Of a stretch of DNA of 64,000 bases, positions 1 through 8,706 are shown piece by piece; within the stretch, counting starts at the first letter, position 1, and the number at the start of each line of letters is the position of its first letter. A program made the position numbers and the translations under genes. Source of the stretch: Actinomadura rubrisoli (GTDB lineage Bacteria > Actinomycetota > Actinomycetes > Streptosporangiales > Streptosporangiaceae); NCBI RefSeq assembly GCF_004349215.1, contig NZ_SMKU01000001.1, positions 62,001-126,000 of the forward strand. Direction: 5' to 3'. The notes beneath the pieces are model-generated. The model worked only from the letters and a program-made list of their open reading frames with translations, was not told where the DNA came from and ran no database searches.

Positions 1-449
1 CCCTTGCCGGGAGGGCATGGACGAGTTATCTGCGCTTCGTCGAAGACGGCGGTGTCGGCCGGGAAATGGCCGCATATGACGATGCCGGCGGACCAGACGT
101 TGCGCACGGTGCCCGCCGTCAGGTTCCCGATAAGTGTGGGCAGGAAGGACGGGCCGGACAGCAGCGGGAAAAGGAGGTACTCCTTTGCCGCAAGCCTCGT
201 CGTCTTGCGTGCGGCCGCGGAGAGCCGAGCCAGAAGCCCGCCGAGTGGCTCCTCTCCTTCGAGCGCCTTCTCCAGTTCCATGCCGTAGGGCACCAGCATG
301 AGGTCGAAGAACAGCATGTAGGTGTCCCATTCCCAGTGCGACGAGTGAATCTCCGGGTCGCGCATCCAGTCCCACTGGCCGTGCATGACGTTATGGCCGA
401 TCTCCCAGTTCTCCAGGATCTTCGACAATGCGAGGCAGGCCGTGCTCAT
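1..449 (-). pseudogene. Membrane fatty acid desaturase remnant (DesA3-like), truncated, runs off the window edge
   Basis: Reading leftward from an ATG at 449 the frame stays open to base 1 and matches the acyl-CoA desaturase family of mycobacterial DesA3. One segment carries a histidine box (GHNVMHGQWDWMRDPEIHS). It is followed at once by WEWD and then by a segment matching the later helix region (VPYGMELEKALEGEE). The roughly 110 residues that normally precede the first segment are absent. So is the central stretch between WEWD and MLFFDL, which normally holds the HxxHH boxes. Without those histidines a di-iron site cannot form, so I call it a broken gene. It follows the ferredoxin reductase remnant in the same orientation. 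The C-terminus lies outside the window. The family assignment is from recognised motifs; the deletion is inferred by comparison with the family as I remember it. Confidence 0.7.
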
Positions 450-493
450 CTCGGTGGGGGAACTGCACCGCTTCACGCCGTCCTCCAAAGGGG

Positions 494-1400
494 TCAGAGA
501 TCGATCTCCACTGGCCCGACCGCGGCGGAGACGCACGTCTTGACGAACTGTCCCTCTCCGTTCTGGACCTCGCCGGTCGCCAGGTCGCGGACTCGTCCGC
601 CGCACAGCCTGCCCACGCAACTGAGGCAGACCCCCATCCGGCATCCGCTGGGCAGGAGGACCCCGGCGCGCTCGGCCGACTCCAGCAGTGACATATCCGC
701 GGCCGCTTCGGCTTCCGCGCCGCTCGCCAGGAACCGGACCCGGCCGCCCGGCCCGCTGGCCGTGCTCGGCTGTTCGCCTCTCCACCAGCCGGAAATCGGG
801 ACGCGACTCGCTCATCGTGTGCAGCCGCGGACCGAAGATGAACTCATCGCGGGTTCTCACCGAATGGATGAGAACCAGGTCAAGGGGCCGTCGCCGCGGC
901 CGGAGCAGGTTGCGGATGATGGACATCACCGGGGTGATCCCGCTGCCGCCGGTAATGAACAGGAACCTGGATCCCCTGCCGTCCACGGTGAACTCTCCCC
1001 GGGCCGGCTGGAGGTGAACGAGGTCTCCGGGCGGTGTGCCGAACGCCAGTCGACGGGAGATGAAGCCGTTGTGGGAGGCCTTCACCGTGATCTCAATGAG
1101 ACCGGATCCGCCAGGAGGCGAGGACAGGGAGAAGGGACGCCAGTGGCGCACTCCGTCGACCTCGACGCCCACCATCGTCCACTGCCCGGCCCGGTGGCCG
1201 GCCCAGTTCCGGCCCACCTCGATGACCAGTCGGCTCGCCTGTTCCGTCATGCGGCGCACGGCCCGGACCCGGCCGCGGATCCCCGTACCGGGGGCGAGGG
1301 GATCGACGAGCCGGAGGTAGTCCGCGGGAGTCCGCGGCGCCGCCAGCGCCCTCGCGGCGGCGGCCACCGCCTCCCTGGCCACGTCGGCTCCGGTCTTCAC
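494..1400 (-). pseudogene. Ferredoxin-NADP reductase/ferredoxin fusion, frameshifted with internal deletion
   Basis: This is the remnant of a desaturase electron-transfer flavoprotein (Rv3230c-like). The GTG start at 1400 overlaps the upstream desaturase stop as GTGA. From there the frame reads an FAD-binding domain (RPFSLSSPPGG) and the start of the NAD(P) domain (FLFITGGSGITPVMS), ending near LVERRTAEHG. A [2Fe-2S] ferredoxin domain follows in a different frame (GCRMGVCLSCVGRLC, with a later cysteine in VKTCVS), ending at 494. The rest of the NAD(P)-binding half, about 85 residues in relatives, is missing at a GC-rich junction near 745-760. The frame change and the deletion coincide, so the two domains cannot be made as one protein. 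An isolated ferredoxin could still be made from the ATG at 694. In intact relatives this protein passes electrons to the membrane desaturase, which is also broken here. Confidence 0.7.
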
Positions 1401-2338
1401 CTCTGCCTCGCCTTCGCGGGGAGCGCGGCGTTCCGGCCGGCGCGGCGCTCTTCGAAACGCCGGGCGAACCCGTCCATCCTTTCCAGCAGCTCGCACAGCC
1501 GTTCCTGGTCGGCTCTCCCCTCGGGCCCGAGATCCCCGCACTCCAGCGCGCCGAGTCTGCGCAGAGTGGGCAGGACGATCTCGTCCAGGTGGATGCGCAG
1601 GTCATAGATGCCCGCCTCGGCGATGTCGAGGGCCTTTCGCTGGAAGCCGCCGATCGCGGTTCCGGGCATACGGAAGCCGCGCACCGTTTCGTAGAGCCGC
1701 CGCATCGCCGTGTCCGGGGCCAGTTCGAAGGCCGCGCGCAGCAGGTTGCGGTAGAACACCATGTGCAGGTTCTCGTCGCGTGCCACGCGCGCGAGGATCC
1801 TGTCGCACCGGGGGTCGCCGCTCAGCCGTCCGGTGTTGCGGTGGGCGATCCTGGTGGCCAGCTCCTGGAGCGTGGTGTAGCAGAGTGCGCCCAGGACGCC
1901 TTGCGCCTCACTGGCGAACCCGGTGCTGACGGCCCGCATCCTGGCGCGTTCCAGCGCGACCGGATCGAGTGCCCGGGTGACGATGAGGTAGTCCTGGATG
2001 ACGACGCTGTGCCGTGCCTCCTCGGCCGTCCACCGGTGCAGCCAGGCACCCCACGCGCTGTCGCGGCCGAGCCGCGCGGACAGCTCCCGGTGGTAGCTGG
2101 GGAGGTTGTCCTCGGTGAGGAGGTTCACCAGCAGCGACGTGCGGACGACCGGAGGAAGCGGCGACTGCTCCTGCGCCCACGGGCTGCCCCCGAAGGGGCC
2201 GTCGTAGTTCCGCCCTTCGCTCCACGGCACGTACTGGTGGGGAAACCACTCCTCTGCGGCTGCGTAATGGCGGTCGAGTTCCTTCTCCACCACCGGCAGC
2301 AGTTCGGTGAGCATCGCGTGGTCGTCGAATGCGGGCAT
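1397..2338 (-). CDS. Soluble acyl-[acyl carrier protein] desaturase (fatty acid desaturase type 2)
   Basis: This 313-residue protein is a ferritin-fold di-iron desaturase that would put a double bond into an acyl chain carried on ACP, as plant stearoyl-ACP desaturase and mycobacterial DesA1/DesA2 do. The expected ligand pattern is visible: Glu76 in LLTEDN, EEARH at 106-110, Glu159 in LQELATRIAH, and DENLH at 188-192. Length is normal for the family. It sits 27 bp downstream of the ketoacyl synthase, in the same operon as the ACP gene. The next gene, a broken ferredoxin reductase, overlaps its stop as GTGA. The natural electron donor may therefore be lost locally. Chain length and regiospecificity cannot be read from the sequence. 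Confidence 0.9.
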   Translation of the reverse strand: MPAFDDHAMLTELLPVVEKELDRHYAAAEEWFPHQYVPWSEGRNYDGPFGGSPWAQEQSPLPPVVRTSLLVNLLTEDNLPSYHRELSARLGRDSAWGAWLHRWTAEEARHSVVIQDYLIVTRALDPVALERARMRAVSTGFASEAQGVLGALCYTTLQELATRIAHRNTGRLSGDPRCDRILARVARDENLHMVFYRNLLRAAFELAPDTAMRRLYETVRGFRMPGTAIGGFQRKALDIAEAGIYDLRIHLDEIVLPTLRRLGALECGDLGPEGRADQERLCELLERMDGFARRFEERRAGRNAALPAKARQR

Positions 2339-2365
2339 GGCGAGATCGGTTCCGTCCGTGGGGGC

Positions 2366-3589
2366 TCAGGCGGGGGCGAGGGCGAGCACGACGTTGTGGC
2401 CGCCGAAGCCGAAGGAGTTGCTCAGCACCAGGCCGTCCGGCGTGCGGCGGGGGGCGCCCGCCACGACGTCGAGGGCGATCTCCGGGTCCTGGCGGTCGAG
2501 GTTCGCCGTCGGCGGGATGAGGCCCTCGCGCAGGCTGAGCGCCGCGGCCGCGGCCTCCACCGCGCCCGCGGCGCCGAGCGTGTGGCCGATGGTGCCCTTG
2601 ATCGACGTCACCGGGACGCCGGCGGGCAGGACGGTTTCGAGGACGCGCGCCTCGACGGCGTCGTTGAGCCGCGTGCCGGTGCCGTGCGCGTTCACGTGAC
2701 CGACGTCGGAGGGCCCGGCGCCCGCGTCGGCCAGGGCGAGGCGGACCGCGCGTTCGGCGCCGCGGCCGTCGGGCTGGGGAGCGGTCGGGTGGTAGCAGTC
2801 GTCGGTGACGCCGCAGCCGACGAGGGTGGCGTGTGACCGGGCCTCGCGGGCGCGGGCGTCCGCGGCGCGCTCCAGCACCAGCACGGACGCTCCCTCGCCC
2901 ATGACGAACCCGTTGCGGTCGGCTTCGAACGGCCGGGCCGCCGTCTGCGGTTTGTCCGGCCTGCGCGCCAGCGCGCCGAGCCGGTCGAAGCAGGTGACCG
3001 TGAGCGGGGTGAGCTCCGCCGCGCTGCCACCGCTGATCATGATGTCCGCCGCGCCGGACAGCAGCAGCTCCCGCGCGAGGTGCACGGCCGAGGCGCCCGA
3101 CGCGCACGCGGACGCGACGGTGAACGACGGGCCGCCGGCGCCCAGCGCGATGCTCACCTCCGCGGCGGCCATGTTGGGCAGGTACTGGGTGATGGCCACC
3201 GGGGAGACCTTGCGCGGGCCGCCTTCGCACATCCGCTCCATGGCCGTCTCCCAGGTGTGCACACCGGTGGCCGCGCAGCCCAGCACCACGCCGACGCGCG
3301 AGCCGTCCCAGGTCGCGGGGTCGTGGCCGGAATCCCGGACGGCCTCCTGGGCCGCGATCAGCGCCAGCTGGCAGATCCGGTCGAGCCGGCGGGCGAGCCG
3401 GCGCCCGAGGCGGGTCTCGGGCTCCAGGTCCTCGACCGCGCAGGCGTAGTCGACGTCCAGGCCGGTCAGGTCCCCGTGGTGGTCGGCCGTCGGCCGGCCG
3501 TCGCACAGGCCCGTCCAGGCCGCCGCCACCCCCGTGCCGGCCGGGGTGATCAGTCCGAGCCCGGTGATCGCCACGTCCCGTCGGCTCAC
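2366..3589 (-). CDS. Beta-ketoacyl-ACP synthase II family protein (FabF-like)
   Basis: This 407-residue condensing enzyme extends an acyl chain using malonyl-ACP. All catalytic elements of a FabF-type KAS are present: the nucleophile in VASACASGAS (about residue 160), the first histidine in NAHGTGTRLND, the lysine/histidine motif KGTIGHTLGAAGA, and the C-terminal glycine-rich SNSFGFGGHN. It starts with GTG overlapping the ACP stop codon (GTGA), so the two are probably translationally coupled. A KAS paired with its own ACP and an acyl-ACP desaturase points to a dedicated fatty acid or secondary-lipid pathway rather than housekeeping synthesis. No malonyltransferase, reductase or thioesterase accompanies it, so it must borrow steps from the main fatty acid synthase. 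Confidence 0.92.
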   Translation of the reverse strand: MSRRDVAITGLGLITPAGTGVAAAWTGLCDGRPTADHHGDLTGLDVDYACAVEDLEPETRLGRRLARRLDRICQLALIAAQEAVRDSGHDPATWDGSRVGVVLGCAATGVHTWETAMERMCEGGPRKVSPVAITQYLPNMAAAEVSIALGAGGPSFTVASACASGASAVHLARELLLSGAADIMISGGSAAELTPLTVTCFDRLGALARRPDKPQTAARPFEADRNGFVMGEGASVLVLERAADARAREARSHATLVGCGVTDDCYHPTAPQPDGRGAERAVRLALADAGAGPSDVGHVNAHGTGTRLNDAVEARVLETVLPAGVPVTSIKGTIGHTLGAAGAVEAAAAALSLREGLIPPTANLDRQDPEIALDVVAGAPRRTPDGLVLSNSFGFGGHNVVLALAPA

Positions 3590-3837
3590 GAGGCGGCCCC
3601 CTTGGCCTCCAGCAGCTCCAGAACCTTGCCGAGGGTGTCGTTCATCGTCACGCTCTGGTCGGTGACCTGGACGTCGAGCTCCTCCTCCAGGACCGCGGCC
3701 AGCTCTATCAGCGCCAGCGAGTCCAGGTCGAGATCGGCGAACGTGGCCTCGGGCCTGATGCGTTCGCTGGGCACGTCGAACTGGTCGCTGATGATGCCGG
3801 TGACGCGCTCACGTAGGCCGGTGGTGCTTTCGGGCAT
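3586..3837 (-). CDS. Acyl carrier protein
   Basis: This small acidic four-helix protein carries the phosphopantetheine attachment motif DLDLDSLALIELA, with Ser in the D-S-L core near the start of helix 2. It would carry the substrate for the adjacent ketoacyl synthase and desaturase. I choose the ATG at 3837 (MPESTTGL) because a GGAG lies six bases before it. An ATG at 3849 would add four residues but has no clear ribosome-binding site. The stop overlaps the KAS start as GTGA. It is the first gene of the ACP-KAS-desaturase set. The 174 bases upstream to 4012 hold no other gene and probably contain the promoter or a leader. Confidence 0.9.
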   Translation of the reverse strand: MPESTTGLRERVTGIISDQFDVPSERIRPEATFADLDLDSLALIELAAVLEEELDVQVTDQSVTMNDTLGKVLELLEAKGAAS

Positions 3838-4011
3838 GTTCTGCTCCATTCTCTGAGAGAAGTCGGCGGCCTTGCCGGGGGATTTCTTTCAGCATTGCGC
3901 CGCGCAAATCAATGTGCCAGGGGAAAAAGGTCCCGTGTCCGTGAATACCGGCCCGCCCTGGAGGAACGTGGAATGGTCCCGATTCCGGGGCGGCGCCACT
4001 ACGGAACGCCC

Positions 4012-4323
4012 CTACCTGCGGCCGGCAGGTCCCCCGCCGTTCCGGTGGGTCATTGAGGAGATGCCGCGGGTCGCCCGCCGGGCCGGTGCCCCGGGCCGCT
4101 CGCCCGGGTCCCGGCCGGCACGGCGCGCACGCCGGTCGGCCATGCTGATGAGGGATCCGCCGCCCCGCTCCGCCCGCTCGTCCCGATGAGAAGGCGAAGT
4201 GAACGCGGCGGCGGCTCGGGACCGGGCCGTCCGCGCGTTCCCGGCCCGCACGGCGATGCGCACGCCGATGGCCACGCCCGCCGTCAGAGCGGCCCATCCG
4301 AGCACGCGGAGCCCTTTCGTCAC
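4012..4323 (-). CDS. Small putative membrane protein downstream of the patatin gene
   Basis: The GTG at 4323 overlaps the patatin stop codon as GTGA, the coupling style used throughout this window. It opens a 103-residue frame whose N-terminus (VLGWAALTAGVAIGVRIAV) looks like one transmembrane helix. The rest is Arg/Ala/Gly-rich and predicted disordered. I do not recognise a family. The overlap and the single hydrophobic helix favour a real gene; the low-complexity tail is weak evidence and could be a GC-rich random frame. A longer start (GTG at 4344) is possible but has no ribosome-binding site. Confidence 0.35.
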   Translation of the reverse strand: MTKGLRVLGWAALTAGVAIGVRIAVRAGNARTARSRAAAAFTSPSHRDERAERGGGSLISMADRRARRAGRDPGERPGAPARRATRGISSMTHRNGGGPAGRR

Positions 4324-5186
4324 GATCCCAGTCCATGCCGCCACAGATACCGTTGCGTGGCGAGATAGGAGCGTTCGATGCGTATCTCCGCGTCCTTGAT
4401 CCCTTCGGCCGGGCCGGCCGTCTGGATCTGCCGCTGGACGCTGAACTGCTCAGGCCGGGATATGCCCGTCGGCAGCACATGCACGGTGACGTCTTCCGGT
4501 ACGGCCTCCAGCGATGCGCGAACCCGGTACCGCTGTGTGATGTTCAGTGCCATGGACGGCCATTCCCAGACATGATCTGGTATTTCGGTCGAGCCCGGTC
4601 CGGGGGTCGTCTGCATGACGTAGAGCGTCCGCGCTCCCAGCGTGACCGCCCGGTCGACCGGCAGGCTGTTGACGAGCCCGCCGTCGGCCAGCTGCACACC
4701 GTCCAGGGAGACGGTCTCCATCAGTGCCGGGACCGCTGTGGAGGCCAGCACGGCGGGTAGCAGCGGCCCCCGGGCGAACCAGCGTTCGCACGCCGCGCCT
4801 ATGTCGGTGGCCATGCAGTGGAAGGGGATGGCGAGTTCTTCGAAACGCTCGGCTGCCAGGTGCTCCTCGACCAGCCGGCGGAACCGCTGGGACGTGCGCC
4901 GGCGCCCCGAGGGGGCCAAGGTCGACACGACCCGTTCCAGCCGGCAGCGGTGCAAGATCGCCCGTTCGTGGAAGTCGTGCCAGAAGCGGCGCATGGTGAT
5001 CAGGCTGTTCAGGGTCGGGTCCGCCGCCAGCACCGCGCCGTGCAGCGCTCCCGACGAGACACCGACGACGAGGTCCGGCCGGATGCCCGACAGGAGCAGG
5101 GCGCTGAGCATCCCGGTCTGGTGCGCGCCCAGCACACCTCCACCGCCAAGGACGAAAGCCACCGAAGGCCGTCCTTTTCTAGTCAT
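4320..5186 (-). CDS. Patatin-like phospholipase / lipid acyl hydrolase
   Basis: This 288-residue member of the patatin family hydrolyses acyl esters with a Ser-Asp dyad. The N-terminal glycine-rich oxyanion loop (LGGGGVLGAHQ, about residues 12-22), the nucleophile elbow GVSSG (about residue 43-47) and the DGG dyad motif in LADGGLVNSLPVD are all present. There is no signal peptide or membrane helix, so it is probably cytosolic or membrane-peripheral. It is divergent from the triacylglycerol synthesis operon. That suggests a role in acyl turnover, releasing fatty acid from storage lipid or phospholipid for re-acylation. The substrate is inferred from context only. Confidence 0.88.
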   Translation of the reverse strand: MTRKGRPSVAFVLGGGGVLGAHQTGMLSALLLSGIRPDLVVGVSSGALHGAVLAADPTLNSLITMRRFWHDFHERAILHRCRLERVVSTLAPSGRRRTSQRFRRLVEEHLAAERFEELAIPFHCMATDIGAACERWFARGPLLPAVLASTAVPALMETVSLDGVQLADGGLVNSLPVDRAVTLGARTLYVMQTTPGPGSTEIPDHVWEWPSMALNITQRYRVRASLEAVPEDVTVHVLPTGISRPEQFSVQRQIQTAGPAEGIKDAEIRIERSYLATQRYLWRHGLGS

Positions 5187-5377
5187 TTATGCTCCCATTC
5201 CATGGATCGCGTGTCCTCCCAAACCATGTACCCCAGATCCGCAAATATTGATCTGGAAAACTTCAGGGAACAAAGTCCTATTGCATTTGACGCAACTGCC
5301 AACTAATCTGACGAGGGAAGGTCGAATTTTCCCCCGATGACGAGCGAGTACCACCCCCGTAGCAGGCCCAGAGGACC
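5187..5377. promoter_or_regulatory. Divergent promoter region between patatin and plsB-like genes, with a 7-bp dyad
   Basis: This spacer is distinctly more AT-rich than its surroundings. It contains a perfect inverted repeat, CCAGATC-N10-GATCTGG, at 5233-5256, a size typical of a dimeric repressor or LuxR-type operator. A short purine-rich AGAGGA precedes the plsB-like ATG at 5378. It must hold the promoters for both directions. I could not pick confident -35/-10 pairs. Confidence 0.5.
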
Positions 5378-7168
5378 ATGAACCATTACCGCGATCGCCA
5401 TGAGACCGTCGCCCTTCTCGAAGATCCCGATAACCGCCGCCGGATCAACGACCTGGCCGCTCGAATGCATCTGCCGCCGCCGACGGTGGAGAAGCGGATC
5501 TGTACCCGACTGGACGGTCTCGTCACTGATCAGCGCACCTGGGCCCGCCGGCTGCTGACGCCGCTCGAAAGGCTCGTCTATGCGGCTCCGGTCCCCGCGG
5601 TGATCACAAAGCGGGAACTGTCCGCATTGCGGGAGATCAATGGCGGCGAATCGCTTATCTTCCTTCCGGCGCACCGTTCGTACGCGGATTCCCACCTGCT
5701 CTCGCGGGCCCTGCGGAAGCTGGAACTCCCCGCCACGTTCCGGTTCGCCGGAGACAATTTGTCCTTCTGGCCGTTCTCCTGGCTGGCCCGGCACTGCGGT
5801 GTGATCTTCATTCGCCGGTCCTTCGGCTCCGATCGGCTCTACCGTTTCGCGGTGCGCGCCTACCTCGCCCGTCTTCTGGAGCGGGGTGTGCACCTGGAGT
5901 GGTACGTCGAGGGCGGGCGCTCTCGCACCGGGCGGCTCCGCACGCCGCGCATCGGCCTGGTCTGCGAGCTGCTGAAGGCCCTGGACGAAACCGGGCGGGG
6001 CGATGTCCACATCGTGCCGGTCTCGATCACCTACGACCTCCTGCCCGAGGCCGCATGGCTGGTGGCCGAGGACGGCGGGGCGGGCAAGCCCGCCGAGAAC
6101 CTGCGGAGCCTGGTGCGCTATCTGCGGACGAACCGGCGTGTCGGCAGGACCGCCTACCTCGGCTTCGGGACGCCCTTCCCCATCCAGCGGGCGGATGCCC
6201 GTCCGGGCGCCGGAAAGGACGCCCGGCCTGGCGACCGCAGCCACAGGAAGACGGCGCGGGCCGTGGCCGAGCGGCTGACCGAGCAACTGCACGTCGCGAC
6301 GCCGGTCACCGCCGAGTCGCTGATCGCCCTCGTGCTGGCGGCCGGAGAAGGGCGCCCGCACGGCGTCCCCGCCATCGCGCGCGCGCTCGTCCCGCTCCTC
6401 GGCTTCATGGAGCGCAGGGGAATCCCCGCGATCGGTACGGACCGGCTCAAGGGCGGCCCACGCCTGCGGAAGTCGCTCGACCGCATGGTCAGGGCGGGGA
6501 TCGTCTCCTCGGTCCGCCGCGGCGGTGAGCCGTGTTACCAGATCGGCCGGCACCAGCGGCACCTCGCCTCGTACTACCTGCAATCGGGCGGGCACTGGTT
6601 CGTCCCGCGCGCCGTGGCCGAGCTGTCGCTCATGATGGCGGCGGGTGCCCTGCCGCAGCCCGAGGACCGGGTCCTCGCCGCCGCCCGCCGGCTGCACGGC
6701 CTGCTCGGCCATGCCTTCGTCCTGCCGCCCTGGCCTCGATTCGCCGATCAGGTATGGCGGGAAACGGCGGAACTGACGGCGGCGACGCAGGGCGACGCGG
6801 AGCACGCGCTGGCCGAGCAGCCATTCCTGCTCGCGCACCGGTTACTCGGCGCCGCCGTCGAGGCGACCCACACGGTCGCCGTCCGGCTCACGATGCTTCC
6901 GACCGACCGTCCCGCCGAGCGCGAAGGACTGCTGCGGATCGACGCCGACGCCTCGCACACGGCCCAGTGGCCGGAGTCGGTGTCCAAAGAACTGCTCCGG
7001 GCGGCCGCGGCCGCCGCGACGGCAGAGGGCCTGCTGGCCGCCGGTGCCCATCAGACCGACGCCCGGCGCCGCTTCGAGGAGGAGGTGGCGGGCCTCCTTG
7101 GCAGGCTCCGCCGCATCGCGGCCCATGACGCCGCGTCCTCCCCCTCCCTACCGAAGGAGAACCCATGA
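5378..7168 (+). CDS. Glycerol-3-phosphate 1-O-acyltransferase, PlsB-like
   Basis: This 596-residue protein should acylate the sn-1 position of glycerol-3-phosphate, the first step of phospholipid and triacylglycerol synthesis. The acyltransferase blocks appear in order: HRSYAD (the HX4D catalytic motif, about residues 106-111), the arginine block GVIFIRRSFG, the phosphate-binding EGGRSRTGRL, and IVPVSITYD. It is shorter than E. coli PlsB or mycobacterial PlsB2 (about 800 residues), mainly at the N-terminus. It opens an operon whose next gene starts inside its stop codon (ATGA). The order matches the M. tuberculosis plsB2-Rv2483c-Rv2484c locus as I remember it. Confidence 0.88.
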   Translation: MNHYRDRHETVALLEDPDNRRRINDLAARMHLPPPTVEKRICTRLDGLVTDQRTWARRLLTPLERLVYAAPVPAVITKRELSALREINGGESLIFLPAHRSYADSHLLSRALRKLELPATFRFAGDNLSFWPFSWLARHCGVIFIRRSFGSDRLYRFAVRAYLARLLERGVHLEWYVEGGRSRTGRLRTPRIGLVCELLKALDETGRGDVHIVPVSITYDLLPEAAWLVAEDGGAGKPAENLRSLVRYLRTNRRVGRTAYLGFGTPFPIQRADARPGAGKDARPGDRSHRKTARAVAERLTEQLHVATPVTAESLIALVLAAGEGRPHGVPAIARALVPLLGFMERRGIPAIGTDRLKGGPRLRKSLDRMVRAGIVSSVRRGGEPCYQIGRHQRHLASYYLQSGGHWFVPRAVAELSLMMAAGALPQPEDRVLAAARRLHGLLGHAFVLPPWPRFADQVWRETAELTAATQGDAEHALAEQPFLLAHRLLGAAVEATHTVAVRLTMLPTDRPAEREGLLRIDADASHTAQWPESVSKELLRAAAAAATAEGLLAAGAHQTDARRRFEEEVAGLLGRLRRIAAHDAASSPSLPKENP

Positions 7169-8706
7169 GCACCGCCGAGGACTACGCCGAAGAGATCCTG
7201 CACGGCCCAGCGGGCCCGCAGATTGGAGCGTTCCTCGACTTCGACGGAACCCTCATCGACGGCTTCTCGGTCAACGAGTTCGTCCTCAACCGACTGCGTC
7301 ACCGGGAGCTCATGCCGCGCGACCTGGTGCGCGGCGTTCTGGGGACCAGCCCCCTCGGCGCCTACCGGCTGGCCAGGGCGGGCATAGGGAAGGAGACCTG
7401 CGACCGGGACCTGCGAGCGGTCTACGAGTTCGCTCTCGCGCTTCTGTCAGGGCGTACCGAGACCGAGCTGCTCCAGTTCGGGCGACGGGTGCTCTGGGAA
7501 GGGCTCGCCGGCAAGCTCCGCAAGGACGCGTGGACGCTCGTCCAAGCCCACCAGCGGATGGGGCATTCCGTCGTCCTGCTGTCCGCGGCGACCCGCTACC
7601 AGGTGGCCCCGCTGGCGGACCACCTCGGCATCGAGCACGTCCTCTGCAGCCCGCTGGAGACCCTCGACGGCAGGCTGACCGGACGCCTCGGCGGGCCGCC
7701 GCTGCGCGGGCCGGTGAAGGCGCAGGCGGTGGACGCCTTCGCCGCCGAGCACGGCATCGAGCTCACGCTCAGCCACGCCTACGCCGACTCCCTCGACGAC
7801 ATCCCCTTCCTGGAGACGGCGGGCAGGTCCTGCGTCGTCAATCCCGGCAAGGAGCTGTCCCGTGCCGCCGCCGAGCACGGCTGGCATGTGCTGCACATGG
7901 ACGGTCGCCCGGTCCCCAGCCCGATCACCTTCGCCCGGTCCGTCGCGGCCGGCGGCGGCATGCTCACCGGCGTGGGCACCGGCCTGGGGACGGTGCTGGT
8001 CGGCGCCGACCGCAGACGCGCCGCGGAGCTCGGTCTCCGGTTCGGCAGCGACCTGTGCCTCGGCCTCGCCGGCGTGCGGCTGCGGGTGACGGGCGAGGAG
8101 AACCTGTGGCTCCATCGCCCGGCGGTGTTCCTGGTCAACCACCAGAGCCCCCTGGACGCGCCGATCGTCAGCCGACTCCTGGAGCGCGGATACACCGGGT
8201 TCGCCAAGAAGGAGGCCCGGCGCTTCCCCGTGCTCGCCCAGGCCGCGGAGTTCCTGGAGATGGTGTTCGTCGACCGCGGTTCGGCCGCCCGCACCCCCGA
8301 GGTGATCGACTCGGCGGTGCGGCGGCTCGCCGCCGGGCTGTCGCTCGCCATCGCCCCCGAGGGCAGCCGCTCCCTCACCCCGTCGCCGGGCCCGTTCAAG
8401 AAGGGCGCCTTCCTGGTCGCGAAGCGGGCGGGGGTGCCGGTGGTCCCGATCGTCATCCGCAACAGCGGTCAGCTCATGTGGCGCAATGCCAAGACGATAC
8501 GGCCGGGAGTGGTCGAGGTCGTCGTCCACGACCCCATCGACGTCGGCTCGTGGAAGGTCCGCGACTTCGGACGGAAGGTGGAGGAGGTGCGCCGGCTGTA
8601 CATCGACACCCTCAGCAGGTGGCAGGAGATCCCGGCACCGGACGAGGCGGACCCGGCCGCCGGGGAGCCGGCACCGGCCATGGCCGCGGAGTCCGGGGAG
8701 GAGTGA
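7165..8706 (+). CDS. Bifunctional HAD-family phosphatase / 1-acyl-glycerol-3-phosphate acyltransferase (PlsC)
   Basis: This is a two-domain fusion of 513 residues. The N-terminal half is a SerB-like HAD hydrolase: DFDGTLIDG (about residues 23-31), a second motif in LLSAATRYQ, a lysine in GPVKAQAV, and the metal motif YADSLDDIPF. The C-terminal half is a PlsC acyltransferase with NHQSPLD (HX4D), FVDRGSA, APEGSRS and PVVPIVIRNSG. Together these could acylate lysophosphatidate and dephosphorylate an intermediate, although the HAD substrate is unknown. It would suit a phosphatidate phosphatase role in this pathway. Its ATG overlaps the plsB-like stop as ATGA, and the DGAT gene follows directly. 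M. tuberculosis Rv2483c has the same fusion. Confidence 0.88.
   Translation: MSTAEDYAEEILHGPAGPQIGAFLDFDGTLIDGFSVNEFVLNRLRHRELMPRDLVRGVLGTSPLGAYRLARAGIGKETCDRDLRAVYEFALALLSGRTETELLQFGRRVLWEGLAGKLRKDAWTLVQAHQRMGHSVVLLSAATRYQVAPLADHLGIEHVLCSPLETLDGRLTGRLGGPPLRGPVKAQAVDAFAAEHGIELTLSHAYADSLDDIPFLETAGRSCVVNPGKELSRAAAEHGWHVLHMDGRPVPSPITFARSVAAGGGMLTGVGTGLGTVLVGADRRRAAELGLRFGSDLCLGLAGVRLRVTGEENLWLHRPAVFLVNHQSPLDAPIVSRLLERGYTGFAKKEARRFPVLAQAAEFLEMVFVDRGSAARTPEVIDSAVRRLAAGLSLAIAPEGSRSLTPSPGPFKKGAFLVAKRAGVPVVPIVIRNSGQLMWRNAKTIRPGVVEVVVHDPIDVGSWKVRDFGRKVEEVRRLYIDTLSRWQEIPAPDEADPAAGEPAPAMAAESGEE

Noticed and set aside
5303-6838. A 511-residue minus-strand frame opposite the plsB-like gene
   Set aside because: It lies entirely opposite a gene with all acyltransferase motifs and shows no family motif itself.
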